Below are positions 41,954 through 51,478 of a stretch of DNA of 52,506 nt, in pieces. Made by a program: the position numbers and the translations under genes. A model generated the notes under the pieces. That model searched no databases and had not been told where the DNA came from. It was given only the letters and a program-made list of their open reading frames with translations. The stretch covers positions 1 to 52,506 of the forward strand of contig JAGZDD010000008.1 of the NCBI GenBank assembly GCA_018369015.1, in the 5' to 3' direction. Each line of letters starts with the position of its first letter. Position 1 is the stretch's first letter. Origin of the DNA: Clostridiales bacterium. Its GTDB lineage: Bacteria > Bacillota > Clostridia > Lachnospirales > Lachnospiraceae.

Positions 41954-43785
41954 AGCAGGTTAAAGGAAAAGAGCTTAAGAAGCATTTTAGCGGCTACAAA
42001 CTAAATAAAAAATTTACAATCGTTATTTTGTTAGTACTTGGAGTTTGCCTTTCCTTTTTTATGGTTAATACATTTAATACAACAAAAAAAATAATGTTTC
42101 AGCAGAGTATTCAGGAGGCTTTGCGATGGGTAGCCGAGGATGAAGCATCTATTGAAAAAATGATTGAGCTGTGTTATATGTCCTCTCAGATTTTTATTGA
42201 GGACCGGGAGCTTCAGGACTTTCTGGCAGATCTGAAGGCTGGAAAAACAATGTCTTCTGCGGAATATTATGATTTTTTTAAAAACCATGTGAACGCAATG
42301 GAAGGGATGGTCAACAGCAATATCTATTTGTACCAGATCCGTATTTATGCTTATAATAACAGCTTTCCTGAAATGGACCCCATTTTATACCATATGGACC
42401 GCATGGAGGCTTTTCCCTGGTCGGATAGCTTTAAATCCGGTACATGGCAGATCGATTATCCAGATTATTTGAAATCTTCCCGGGATGAGCAGCATCTTAT
42501 GTCTTTGGTCAGTACCATGACTGATAAACGCGGAGAGGCTGTCGGTGTTGTCGAAGCTGTGATTTCCATGGATGACATGTTTCCCCGTATTTATTCTGGT
42601 GGTGCCGATAGTTGGAGCTGCTTTGTAAAGGAGGATGGCACCATTTTTTCGATGGGAGGGGATTCTTTATGGGAAGAATACAGGGATGAAATTGTTTCTG
42701 AGATTATGGGATCCAATGAAAAGGGATATGTTCATACAAATATTGGAGGCAAGGAAGTTATTCTTGTAGAAAAGTACCTTGAAGATTTTCCGGGAACCTA
42801 TATTTGTCTTTCGGACCTTTCACAGCAGCTAAGGCAGATGGTATTGCAGCAGATTCAAAATTTTTTGTTTATTGCCCTTGTCTTTTTTATAATGGTCCTT
42901 GTGATAAATGTTATTGTCAAAGTATTGTTTAAAAGGTTTTATGTAATTCTGGGCGTTATTCGGAAGGTTCAGGATGGCCAGCTTGATGAACGGATTCCGG
43001 CTGGCGGCAGCGATGAATTTGGAGAGCTGGGCGTGCAGCTTAATCATATGCTGGATCGTATTCAGGTACTTATGAAGGATAAGCTGGACCGGGAGATTCT
43101 TGTGAAAAATACAGAGATTAAAGCCCTGCAAAATCAAATTAACGCCCATTTTATTTACAATGTGTTGGAATCTATTAAAATGATGGCTGAAATTGATGAA
43201 AAGTATGAAATTTTCGACGCCATTACGGCACTGGGTGAGCTGCTCCGGTATAATCTGAAATGGGTATCGAGTAACGTGACGATCCGTGAAGAGGTTGCCT
43301 ATATTAAAAATTATATTCGGCTGATGAACTTAAGATATGACTTTGTGATTATTTTATCGGTGAATATTGACGAAGACATTTACCGTCAGAGTATTCCAAA
43401 AATGTCGCTCCAGCCCATTGTTGAAAATGCCATTTTGCATGGTATCGCAGAGCTTGGCGAGGACGCAACAATTTATATTAAATCGACAAAGCTTGACGGG
43501 GATTTTGAAATAACGATTACCGATTCTGGTGTGGGAATGGATGAAGAACACCGGCTTGTGCTGGAGAAAAAGATCAATGGCGAGATGGACGATCAGGAAA
43601 GTAAGCATGGAATCGGTCTTAAAAATGTCAATTACCGGATAAAAATGCAGTTTGGGGAAAAATATGGCCTTAAGGTTTATTCAATGGAGGGCTGCTATAC
43701 TAAAATTACTGTACTGTTGCCGATGAAACCAGAGCCAAAGGGCGGCAGCAGCAGTCCGCCGTCCGGCTATCTTTCTGGACAATAA
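41950..43785 (+). CDS. YesM/LytS-type sensor histidine kinase
   Basis: A 611-aa membrane kinase: helix 1 about residues 23-42, a large extracellular sensor region (~43-290), helix 2 ~297-320, a HAMP linker (GELGVQLNHML), then the HisKA_7TM/His_kinase domain with QINAHFIYNVLESIKMM (phospho-accepting His) and an ATP-binding part with PIVENAILHGI and GIGLKNVNYRIKMQFG. The start overlaps the anchored binding protein and the response regulator follows 41 bases later, forming a three-gene signalling unit. Likely senses a sugar or glycoside. Confidence 0.92.
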   Translation: MKQVKGKELKKHFSGYKLNKKFTIVILLVLGVCLSFFMVNTFNTTKKIMFQQSIQEALRWVAEDEASIEKMIELCYMSSQIFIEDRELQDFLADLKAGKTMSSAEYYDFFKNHVNAMEGMVNSNIYLYQIRIYAYNNSFPEMDPILYHMDRMEAFPWSDSFKSGTWQIDYPDYLKSSRDEQHLMSLVSTMTDKRGEAVGVVEAVISMDDMFPRIYSGGADSWSCFVKEDGTIFSMGGDSLWEEYRDEIVSEIMGSNEKGYVHTNIGGKEVILVEKYLEDFPGTYICLSDLSQQLRQMVLQQIQNFLFIALVFFIMVLVINVIVKVLFKRFYVILGVIRKVQDGQLDERIPAGGSDEFGELGVQLNHMLDRIQVLMKDKLDREILVKNTEIKALQNQINAHFIYNVLESIKMMAEIDEKYEIFDAITALGELLRYNLKWVSSNVTIREEVAYIKNYIRLMNLRYDFVIILSVNIDEDIYRQSIPKMSLQPIVENAILHGIAELGEDATIYIKSTKLDGDFEITITDSGVGMDEEHRLVLEKKINGEMDDQESKHGIGLKNVNYRIKMQFGEKYGLKVYSMEGCYTKITVLLPMKPEPKGGSSSPPSGYLSGQ

Positions 43786-43826
43786 GGAAAAGCCGGCGAA
43801 GAAAAAACAAGTCCAAGGAGGAAAGT

Positions 43827-45275
43827 ATGCAGACGTTATTAATTGTGGAGGATGAGAAGCTGATCCGTAAAGGAATTGCCACCATGGCAGCAAGATGCTG
43901 TGTCCATATTGATGAAATTATTGAGAGCAGAAATGGCGCAGAGGCTTTGGAAATTTTAAAAGCCCGGCGTATTGATACTGTGTTCATGGATATACGTATG
44001 CCTAAAATGGACGGCCTGGAGCTTATCCGACATATTGATGAGCTGGAAGAAAAACCGGATGTTGTTGTTTTGAGCGGGTACGATGATTTTAATTATGCGG
44101 TTGAAATGCTTAAGCATGGAGTATTTGACTATGTTCTTAAACCGGTTAAGAGGGAAACGATAGAGGATCTTCTCGTGAAGCTGGAGGCAAAGCAGCAAAA
44201 AAATGCTGTTAAGGTGAAAAAGGAAATTCAGCTTTTGTACCATCAGATTAAATTTATGCTTTCTTCAAATATGTCGGCGGATGAAATTGAAAATGCACAG
44301 AAACAATACAGGGATATTTATGATGATTCCCCCTATGTTATTGCCTGTGTACCCCAGGGGGGGGACTTTTCAGAGAATGATTTTTTGGGAGTTCTTCTGG
44401 AAAATATCAAAGGGCAGGACATTTTGCTTATGCCAGAGGAATTATATCTTACATGGAAAACAAAGACAAGCAGCCGTTGTTTTGGCGTGAGCTGTTTCCA
44501 CAGCTCATTTTCCGAATGTAGTATTATGGCTTACCAGGAAGCTCTTCGCGCCCGGATTGAAGCTTTTATGCGTTGCCAGACCTGTGTACAGGCCGGGGAT
44601 GTTCGGACTTATGAACCATCGGAAGACGAAACGAAGGAGGCTGAACAGTTTGTTGAGCAGTTCGTGCGGCAGCTTTCGACAAAAGAATGGGAAGATGCGC
44701 TGAAACGCCTGGAATCTATGTTTTTTGAAGCCTGCCATGGAAAACGCCCTGCCGGGCAGGTGCTCAATATCGCGGAAAATATTGAGAAAATGGTTGTTGA
44801 AGTCTATCAGTCAGTTGTTCCAGAGCATAAAAAAGAAATTTTGAGGCTGGAATCTCCGTTGTCCTGTGTGGATTCTTCAGAATTTATATCAAAGCTTAAG
44901 TCGTGGATGTTAAGTTTTGTGAACTGTCTTTCAGACGAATATCTTTATGACCAGAACAAGCGAAAAATCCGGGCAGCGCTGGAGTACATCCATGAAAACT
45001 ACCAAAAGGATTTGAATATGGCCCAGGTATCGAATTATGTCTGCATGAATTATTCTTTGTTTTCACTGACATTTAAAGAATACACAGGCGTTAATTTTGT
45101 AAATTACCTGAAAAATATCCGCATAAAAGAAGCGAAGCGCCTGCTTGCGGAAACCGACTGGAAGGTTGCAGACATCGGCCACAAGGTAGGCTATGAAAAT
45201 GATAAGCATTTTATGAAGATATTTAAAAATATTTGTGGCATATCGCCATCGGATTATCGGAAAAATTTACTATGA
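43827..45275 (+). CDS. YesN-type response regulator with AraC DNA-binding domain
   Basis: A 482-aa regulator. The receiver domain (1-~120) has acidic residues VEDEK, the phospho-acceptor Asp in VFMDIRMPKMDG (D53) and the Lys in VLKPVKRE. A ~250-residue helical middle follows, then the C-terminal AraC-type helix-turn-helix pair (about residues 385-480: AQVSNYVCMNYSLFSLTFKEY; KVADIGHKVGYENDKHFMKI). It is the cognate partner of the kinase upstream; AAGGAGG precedes ATG 43827. Targets are unknown; the esterase downstream or a distant sugar operon are candidates. Confidence 0.93.
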   Translation: MQTLLIVEDEKLIRKGIATMAARCCVHIDEIIESRNGAEALEILKARRIDTVFMDIRMPKMDGLELIRHIDELEEKPDVVVLSGYDDFNYAVEMLKHGVFDYVLKPVKRETIEDLLVKLEAKQQKNAVKVKKEIQLLYHQIKFMLSSNMSADEIENAQKQYRDIYDDSPYVIACVPQGGDFSENDFLGVLLENIKGQDILLMPEELYLTWKTKTSSRCFGVSCFHSSFSECSIMAYQEALRARIEAFMRCQTCVQAGDVRTYEPSEDETKEAEQFVEQFVRQLSTKEWEDALKRLESMFFEACHGKRPAGQVLNIAENIEKMVVEVYQSVVPEHKKEILRLESPLSCVDSSEFISKLKSWMLSFVNCLSDEYLYDQNKRKIRAALEYIHENYQKDLNMAQVSNYVCMNYSLFSLTFKEYTGVNFVNYLKNIRIKEAKRLLAETDWKVADIGHKVGYENDKHFMKIFKNICGISPSDYRKNLL

Positions 45276-45408
45276 AAGCCCCGGCCATTTTATATACATC
45301 GGGAAAAATGTGGTATATAATAAAAGCTGTATATTGGAGCAAGTTTAAAATTTATTCCGGTTTTAAGCTTGCTCTAAACCAGACAATGGATTTTTTGGGA
45401 GGTACGCT

Positions 45409-46743
45409 ATGACAGAACAGATTGTAAACACAAAAAATGGCCTTATGGAAGGCGTACGGGAGGACGGCTGTATCGTATTTAAAGGAGTTCCCTATGCTAT
45501 GGCGCCAACAGGGGAAAACCGCTGGAAGGCGCCAAAGCCGGTACAGCCGTGGAAAGGTACATTTAAGGCGGATCATTTCGGCAACCGCTGCGCCCAGATG
45601 GAACGTCTGGACGACGCTTCTTTGTATACAAAGGAGTTTTACAAAGATGAAATTTACGCGACACCAATTTCGGAGGACGGCCTTTACTTAAATTTATGGG
45701 TGCCGGATAAGGCGTATAGCGAGCCGCTTCCGGTAGCCTTTTACATCCATGGAGGGGCCTTTATGGGCGGCTGCGGCCATGAACTGGAATTTAGAACAAA
45801 TGCTTATGCGAAAAAAGATGTGATTCTTGTAACGATCAATTACCGCCTTGGCGTCTTTGGTTTCCTTGCTCATCCGTGGCTGGCCGCTGAAGATGAGGCT
45901 GCCTGCGGGAACTACGGCATTATGGATCAGATCGCGGCCCTGGACTGGGTGAGGGAAAATATTTCCGTTTTTGGCGGAGATCCAGAAAATATTACAATTT
46001 TTGGACAGTCGGCGGGCTGTATGAGCGTGCAGACGTTGCTTTCTACGCCATATGCCGAAGGGAAATTTGCCAAAGCTATTTTACAAAGCGGCGCAGGATA
46101 TCCGGTGATTATCCAAAGGGAGGTTACTCTTGAAGACGCCTTTACTTATGGGGAGCGTGTCGTATCAGAAGCTGGGGCCGGAAGTCTTGAAGATCTTCGC
46201 CAAGTTCCGACAGAGCGTTTTTATGAAATTCAGGGGAAAATAATGATGGAGCTGATGATGGCTGGAAAGGGCCTGGCCTTTACGCCTGTACTTAATGGAA
46301 CCTTTAGAACAGCACCCTATGACGAACTGACAAGGAATGGGCTGACAACAGACGTTCCGACAATGATTGGCTCTACCAAAAATGACATTACAGTGAGCGC
46401 CAGTGAGATTAAGAAGGGGTACAGCCGTTTCCAGGAATATTGTAAGGGCTGGGCCTTAGAAATGGAGAAAGTGGGCCATAAGCCGTCCTATGTGTATTTT
46501 TTTACCCGAGATCTGCCCGGGGATGACGCCGGAGCCTTCCATTCTTCGGAATTGTGGTACATGCTTGGAACACTTAAAAGCTGCTGGCGGCCCATGACCG
46601 AAGGCGATTACGATTTATCTGAGCGCATGGTCAGCTATTGGACGAACTTTATGAAAAACGGCGATCCAAACGGCGCGGGGCTCCCAGTGTGGCCGGCCTG
46701 CACAAAGACTGAGCCGTTTGAGATGGTGCTGGATGTTAAATAG
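45409..46743 (+). CDS. Type B carboxylesterase
   Basis: A 444-aa alpha/beta-hydrolase: FKGVPYAMAPTGENRWKAP, DGLYLNLWVP, the oxyanion loop YIHGGAFMGG, the nucleophile Ser in FGQSAGCMSV (about 195), and a likely catalytic His in FHSSEL. It hydrolyses carboxylic esters; near carbohydrate genes it may remove acyl groups from plant polymers or aryl glycosides, but it is cytoplasmic. The ribosome site GGGAGG precedes ATG 45409. Its last 109 bases overlap the opposing gene. Confidence 0.9.
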   Translation: MTEQIVNTKNGLMEGVREDGCIVFKGVPYAMAPTGENRWKAPKPVQPWKGTFKADHFGNRCAQMERLDDASLYTKEFYKDEIYATPISEDGLYLNLWVPDKAYSEPLPVAFYIHGGAFMGGCGHELEFRTNAYAKKDVILVTINYRLGVFGFLAHPWLAAEDEAACGNYGIMDQIAALDWVRENISVFGGDPENITIFGQSAGCMSVQTLLSTPYAEGKFAKAILQSGAGYPVIIQREVTLEDAFTYGERVVSEAGAGSLEDLRQVPTERFYEIQGKIMMELMMAGKGLAFTPVLNGTFRTAPYDELTRNGLTTDVPTMIGSTKNDITVSASEIKKGYSRFQEYCKGWALEMEKVGHKPSYVYFFTRDLPGDDAGAFHSSELWYMLGTLKSCWRPMTEGDYDLSERMVSYWTNFMKNGDPNGAGLPVWPACTKTEPFEMVLDVK

Positions 46744-47390
46744 CGCAAATAGTTGATTGCCATTTCTAAGCGGGGAGAATTGGCAATAATGCCCAAATAT
46801 ACGGTGTCATTAAAGCCGGCATTTTTTATGAGCGGCAGCCTGGATACATCAAGGCCGAAGCCGTCGGCTGTGATATAGGGCGCCGCTAGTTCATACAAAG
46901 CAGTATCGCTCCCGGATAATAATTCTTTAAAGCTGCATAAATAGCCGCTCTGGGAAAACGCGTCGAGAGCTTCTTTATTTACAAGAATAACGTCAAGCTG
47001 TTCATTATCGATGGCGGCTAGAATTTTGATGCGGGAGGCATAGGTATACTCGTGATAAGGGTTATGTTTATCATTCGTAAGGTATAAGCCAGAGTATAGG
47101 TAAAATTCATTTTTCTTCAGATTTATCCCCTGGGATTCCAGAAAATCTGTGCTAAGCTGCCGGGTGATTTCCTCGCCCGGCGCTACGTTGACAAAGGCCG
47201 TATAAAGAACTGCTTCTTTTCGGGTAAACTGACCGTAAATAATATAGGCGGCCATATAGATGAAAATACACAGTACCAAGAAAGGGAATTTATAGTAATC
47301 CCATAAATAACGCCAGCGTGCCCGGCCTTTGACTTGTTTTATATTTTCCCATTCCCGGGCCAGCCAGTGCTTTTTTCTTGAAGCATTCAT
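46635..47390 (-). CDS. Membrane-anchored protein of unknown function
   Basis: A 251-aa protein with a basic N-terminus, one membrane helix (about residues 35-52: FPFLVLCIFIYMAAYIIYG) and an extracytoplasmic domain (ILAAIDNEQLDVILVNKEALDAFSQSGYL) reminiscent of a solute-binding fold lobe. I do not recognise the family. It lies 16 bases downstream of the YesL-like gene in the same direction, and both are next to an LplB/YtcP-type transporter, so it may belong to that system. Its C-terminal 36 residues are antisense to the esterase gene and may be an extension gained by loss of an earlier stop. Confidence 0.7.
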   Translation of the reverse strand: MNASRKKHWLAREWENIKQVKGRARWRYLWDYYKFPFLVLCIFIYMAAYIIYGQFTRKEAVLYTAFVNVAPGEEITRQLSTDFLESQGINLKKNEFYLYSGLYLTNDKHNPYHEYTYASRIKILAAIDNEQLDVILVNKEALDAFSQSGYLCSFKELLSGSDTALYELAAPYITADGFGLDVSRLPLIKNAGFNDTVYLGIIANSPRLEMAINYLRYLTSSTISNGSVFVQAGHTGSPAPFGSPFFIKFVQ

Positions 47391-47406
47391 AATTGTCTCT
47401 TTTCTA

Positions 47407-48075
47407 TCAGGCAGCAGGAAGCGTATCCTGCTGTTTTTCTTTTGGCTCCGTATGAGTGCCGGCGCTTTTTTCGTGGCAGATTTTCAGAATATTAGAAAGA
47501 AAATAGGAGCACAGGAAGGCGCAGAGCCCTTCTCCGAAGATAATGGCAGGTGTGAATATATTGATGATGACAAAGGCCATAGACGCATAGATGACAGCCA
47601 TTAAAACTGTACACAGTAAAAAGCGTATGCCGATCACCGCGGCATTTTTAAACATTGCCCGGGTTGTATTATTAAAACGTGCCAGCAGCGGGAAGATATA
47701 CATAAGGATGATAGCGTAGGCAATGACAGCGACGATGAAAATTGCTGTGATAATTGTCCAAAATGTATTTTCAAAACGCATATGGTAAAGGACGTAACCG
47801 TCAATTCCAAGGACAATGCCAACGCTAAGAAGGATCAGCCATATCACGGTAGCCTGTTTGAAATTCGCCTTAAAGGAGCGGAAAAAAGCTCTTGTAATAT
47901 TGCCGTCTTCATTTTTGGCAAGCTTTAATGTCACATAAAAAAGCGCCGTGGTTGCTGCACCTGCTGTAACAATGGGAATACAGCATATAAACCACAAAAT
48001 ATTAAGATAAACGCAATAAACAATTTTTGTAATAAAAAGCATGATCGGATTGTCCGGGCTTAATAAGTTTTTCAT
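47407..48075 (-). CDS. YesL-family (DUF624) membrane protein
   Basis: A 222-aa protein with five to six predicted helices. YesL/DUF624 traits: NPIMLFITKIVYCVYLNILWFICCIPIVTAGAATTALFYV and the repeated charged segment TRAFFRSFKANFKQATVIWLI. These proteins are found with YesMN signalling genes and LplB/YtcP-type sugar importers; their exact function is unknown. The ribosome site AAGGAGG precedes its ATG. Downstream of lacI on the same strand, 70 bases away. Confidence 0.85.
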   Translation of the reverse strand: MKNLLSPDNPIMLFITKIVYCVYLNILWFICCIPIVTAGAATTALFYVTLKLAKNEDGNITRAFFRSFKANFKQATVIWLILLSVGIVLGIDGYVLYHMRFENTFWTIITAIFIVAVIAYAIILMYIFPLLARFNNTTRAMFKNAAVIGIRFLLCTVLMAVIYASMAFVIINIFTPAIIFGEGLCAFLCSYFLSNILKICHEKSAGTHTEPKEKQQDTLPAA

Positions 48076-48145
48076 AGGTTTTATCCTCCTTTTTAGCGGC
48101 GCTGCTTCTATGCCAGAAAGCGCTCCGGCTGTGCTCTGGGAATTT

Positions 48146-49216
48146 TTAACCTTCTGTAGATTCCCTGTAAATGAGATCGGTTTCTGTATAAAGTGACCGG
48201 TAATTTAGCGACGGCTCTTCAATTCTGGATATTAAAAGATGTACGGCGGCATATCCCATAATCTGGCTGTGAATGTGAATGGTTGTCAGAGCTGGCGTGA
48301 TAATCTTTGATTCCGGCGAATCGTCGAAGCCGCATAAATAGACATCTTCCGGCACGCTGTAACCAAGCTTGCGCAGGACGCTGATTGTGTCAATGGCAAC
48401 AAAATCGTTAGCGCAGATGAAAACATCCGGTAAATCTTTTAATTTGCCTAAAGCTTGAGTCAGATAATCCTTATAGTCGTCAGAGCTGGGAAACTCCACC
48501 CCTTCTTTATTATAGATCAGGCAATGCTCCTCGGAATAGGGAAGCCCCTGTAAATACATAATATTTCTGAAAGCCATATACCGCTCAAAAAATGATTGGC
48601 AATGTAAAAATTCTCCGATGAAACCGATGCGCTTTTTTCCGCGGCGAACCATTTCACGGACGAAAGAAAAAATTCCCGACTGATTATCCATATACAGACA
48701 GTCTGCTTTTAAGGTCGTACCCATGCCAATAACTGGCGAGTCTACAAATAGAAGAGGAATCTCCAAGGTACACAGCATTTGGCTGTAAGCATGATCAAAC
48801 ATTTCAAAGCAAAGGATGCCCGATGTCCGGTCGGTATTAAAGGAACTTGGAAGCCGTCCGGCCTTAAGCTCTTCTGGTAAAATCCTGTGCATCGAAAGGC
48901 TGTAGCCCATTTGGGAAAGCTCTCTTTGAAAATGATCCAGCATCGTTGAAGAAAAATGGGATTCCCCGAGGAAACCAGTAGTCAGAAGCGCGATCTCTTT
49001 GCCTGGCGCTGTTTTGATAGTTTCTGTCTCCTGTTTGAGCGCGTCTAACGCTGTAACATAGGAAAATTGTTTATATCCCATTTCCATAGCTTTTTTCAGG
49101 ACTTTTTCTCTTGTGGCATCCGCCAGGATGCCGGTATTATTGATTGCCTTGGAAACTGTATTTCTGGAAACGCCAAGGGCATCTGCAATATCTTGTATAG
49201 TTATTCTGTCGGCCAT
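48146..49216 (-). CDS. LacI-family transcriptional regulator
   Basis: A 356-aa repressor: helix-turn-helix ITIQDIADALGVSRNTVSKAI and hinge, then a periplasmic-binding-like effector domain (ALLTTGFLGESHFSSTMLDHF, GKKRIGFIGEF, DVFICANDFVAIDTISVLRKLGY, LCGFDDSPES). I chose the ATG at 49216, where minus-strand GAAGGAGGGG lies upstream; the open frame before it has no domain. It is divergent from the LplB/YtcP operon, which it likely represses until a sugar binds. Confidence 0.92.
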   Translation of the reverse strand: MADRITIQDIADALGVSRNTVSKAINNTGILADATREKVLKKAMEMGYKQFSYVTALDALKQETETIKTAPGKEIALLTTGFLGESHFSSTMLDHFQRELSQMGYSLSMHRILPEELKAGRLPSSFNTDRTSGILCFEMFDHAYSQMLCTLEIPLLFVDSPVIGMGTTLKADCLYMDNQSGIFSFVREMVRRGKKRIGFIGEFLHCQSFFERYMAFRNIMYLQGLPYSEEHCLIYNKEGVEFPSSDDYKDYLTQALGKLKDLPDVFICANDFVAIDTISVLRKLGYSVPEDVYLCGFDDSPESKIITPALTTIHIHSQIMGYAAVHLLISRIEEPSLNYRSLYTETDLIYRESTEG

Positions 49217-49576
49217 AAGCCCCTCCTTCGATAGATGATAAATAAATGCTGCTATTGTATCAAAAGATGAATCGTCAGCGGTAAATACGTTAAATTTTAT
49301 GTCCATGTTTATTATAATGCATAAATCTTTGTGTGTCAAATGTAAAATTTAATTGGGCAAAACGTAAAATAAAATTGTGCAAAATAAAAAAAGTATATTG
49401 ACAAATGTAAAAACAAGAGGTATTATAAGGCCATAAAAGCAACAAATATTTTACAAATGCACGGTTATACATATAAAATATGGGGCAAATGTAACATATT
49501 AGCAACGGACGAAAAAGTAACGGTGCAAAATAAAACCATAAATGTATGACTGTGGAAGGGAGGATATTTTGAAACT
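49217..49576 (+). promoter_or_regulatory. Divergent control region between lacI and the ABC operon
   Basis: For the plus strand, TTGACA (49398-49403) and TATTAT (49421-49426) are 17 bp apart. The 13-mer GTGCAAAATAAAA occurs at 49377-49389 and 49523-49535, on either side of that promoter. The word CAAATGTAA or its complement recurs around 49340, 49403, 49454 and 49488. These are candidate LacI or other regulator sites. A ~130-base untranslated leader follows. Confidence 0.6.
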
Positions 49577-50527
49577 ATGAGTGTAAATTCCACAGCGGTT
49601 TCAAAAAAGAAACCGGGAAACAAAAAAATGGGAAAACATAGAGTGCTTTTTTATATGAAACAGCATTGGCAGCTTTATGTGATCTTCCTATTGCCGGCCC
49701 TGGCTCTGACATTGATTTTTAAGTATGCGCCTATGGGAGGGATTTTAATCGCTTTCCAGGACTATAATCCGATTCGGGGATTTTTCGGAAGCGAGTGGGT
49801 AGGACTGGAATATTTTGAGCGATTTTTGTCGTCACCGGATTTTATGACCTATCTTGTAAATACATTAAAGCTGAGTGTATACGGTCTCCTATGGAGCTTC
49901 CCGGTGCCGATTATTTTGGCCTTTTTGCTGAATCGTATTCAGAGTACGCGGCTTAAAAAGAAAATACAGTTGGCGCTGTATATGCCAAATTTCGTATCGG
50001 TCATTGTCCTTTGCGGTATTATTCGGATTTTGCTTTCTGTGACAGGCCCGGTGAATATGCTTTTTGGATCAGAAATTAATTTTATGACAATGCCTGAGGC
50101 TTTCCGGACGATCTACATTGCCAGCGGCATATGGCAGGGGGCCGGTTGGGCGTCGATTATGTATACGGCGGCTTTGGCTAATGCCAGCCAGGATCTTAAA
50201 GAAGCGGCGGTTATCGATGGGGCAAATATTTTTCAGCAGATCAAAGCTGTAGAGTGGCCCGCGATTAAAGATCTTGTTGTTATTCAGTTTATTTTACAGG
50301 CCGGAAATATTATGAGTATCGGTTTTGAAAAAGCTTATGCATTGCAAACGGATTTGAACCTTCCTTCATCCGAGATTATTGCCACATATGTTTACAAAAA
50401 AGGCTTATTAGACGGAGATTACAGTTTTTCCACAGCGGTTGGCCTGTTTAATACGGTCATTAATGTCATTTTACTGATTGCGGTAAATAAGGTTGTGGCG
50501 AAGATGAATGATGGTAAAGGTTTATAG
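49577..50527 (+). CDS. ABC sugar permease, LplB/YteP type
   Basis: A 316-aa six-helix permease: VIFLLPALALTLIFKYAPMGGILIAFQDYNP is the LplB hallmark, and DLKEAAVIDGANIFQQIKAVEWP is the EAA loop. This type imports oligosaccharides in Bacillota, often from pectin, xylan or host glycans. The ribosome site is GGGAGGAT before ATG 49577. Paired with the next gene; no ATPase here. Confidence 0.93.
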   Translation: MSVNSTAVSKKKPGNKKMGKHRVLFYMKQHWQLYVIFLLPALALTLIFKYAPMGGILIAFQDYNPIRGFFGSEWVGLEYFERFLSSPDFMTYLVNTLKLSVYGLLWSFPVPIILAFLLNRIQSTRLKKKIQLALYMPNFVSVIVLCGIIRILLSVTGPVNMLFGSEINFMTMPEAFRTIYIASGIWQGAGWASIMYTAALANASQDLKEAAVIDGANIFQQIKAVEWPAIKDLVVIQFILQAGNIMSIGFEKAYALQTDLNLPSSEIIATYVYKKGLLDGDYSFSTAVGLFNTVINVILLIAVNKVVAKMNDGKGL

Positions 50528-50539
50528 GGAGGGATCACG

Positions 50540-51439
50540 ATGAGGAAAAAGAGCAGATTTGCCAGATATTCTCTGCCGGACAAGCTGCTGTTGTCCATAG
50601 GTTATATATTACTTGGTTTATTTGTCATCGCAATTGTCGTACCGATGATTTATATTGTGGTTGCATCATTTATGGATCCCGTGACACTGCAAAATCGGGG
50701 AATTACCTTTGATTTTAGCAAATGGACGCTGACCGCCTACGAGCGCGTTATCTCGAATACCCAGATTTGGGTGGGTTTTAAAAACGCGGTGATTTATTCC
50801 GTTGTTTTTACTATCGTATCTGTCTTTGTAACGTTGTTGGCAGCATACCCTATGTCGCGGAATGATTTTAAAGGTAAAGGATTTTTCAACGTCATTTTCA
50901 TTATTACGATGTTTTTCGGCGGCGGGCTGATTCCTACATACTTGCTGGTCAGCAATTTGGGGCTTTTAGATAGTATGTGGGCAGTCATTTTACCCGGGGC
51001 ATTTAGCGTATGGAATATGATTATTGCCAGAACTTATTATCGTGGAATCCCTGGGGAGCTTCGGGAGGCTGCTGAGGTGGATGGAGCCAATGAAATATTG
51101 TATTTTTTCAAAATACTTATTCCAGTTTGTACACCTGTGATCGCGGTACTGGCGCTCTGGCAGTTTGTCGCTATGTGGAACAGTTATTTTGACGCGATGA
51201 TCTATTTGAATGATTCCGCAAAGCAGCCGCTTCAGCTTGTGTTAAGGTCCATATTAATCCAGAATCAGCCGGAATCCGGGATGATTTCAGATATGCAGAG
51301 TACGGCGGAACGTGCTCAGTTAGCGGAGCTTTTAAAATATGCGACGATTATCATATCGAGCCTGCCTCTTCTGGTGATGTATCCGTTTTTTCAGAAATAT
51401 TTCAGCTCAGGCATTATGATGGGTTCGATTAAAGGATAA
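50540..51439 (+). CDS. ABC sugar permease, YtcP type
   Basis: A 299-aa six-helix permease: GYILLGLFVIAIVVPMIYIVVASF, FFGGGLIPTYLLVSNLGLLDS typical of YtcP, EAA loop LREAAEVDGANEILYFFKILIP, and the C-terminal KYFSSGIMMGSIKG. It starts 12 bases after the LplB-type gene behind AGGGAGG and completes the membrane channel. Confidence 0.94.
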   Translation: MRKKSRFARYSLPDKLLLSIGYILLGLFVIAIVVPMIYIVVASFMDPVTLQNRGITFDFSKWTLTAYERVISNTQIWVGFKNAVIYSVVFTIVSVFVTLLAAYPMSRNDFKGKGFFNVIFIITMFFGGGLIPTYLLVSNLGLLDSMWAVILPGAFSVWNMIIARTYYRGIPGELREAAEVDGANEILYFFKILIPVCTPVIAVLALWQFVAMWNSYFDAMIYLNDSAKQPLQLVLRSILIQNQPESGMISDMQSTAERAQLAELLKYATIIISSLPLLVMYPFFQKYFSSGIMMGSIKG

Positions 51440-51478
51440 AAAAATTAAAAAATATGAATGATAAAGGAGAATGTGATT

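Noticed and set aside
49290..49505. Minus-strand ORF upstream of lacI
   Set aside because: Low-complexity AT-rich product with no ribosome site, lying in the divergent promoter region.
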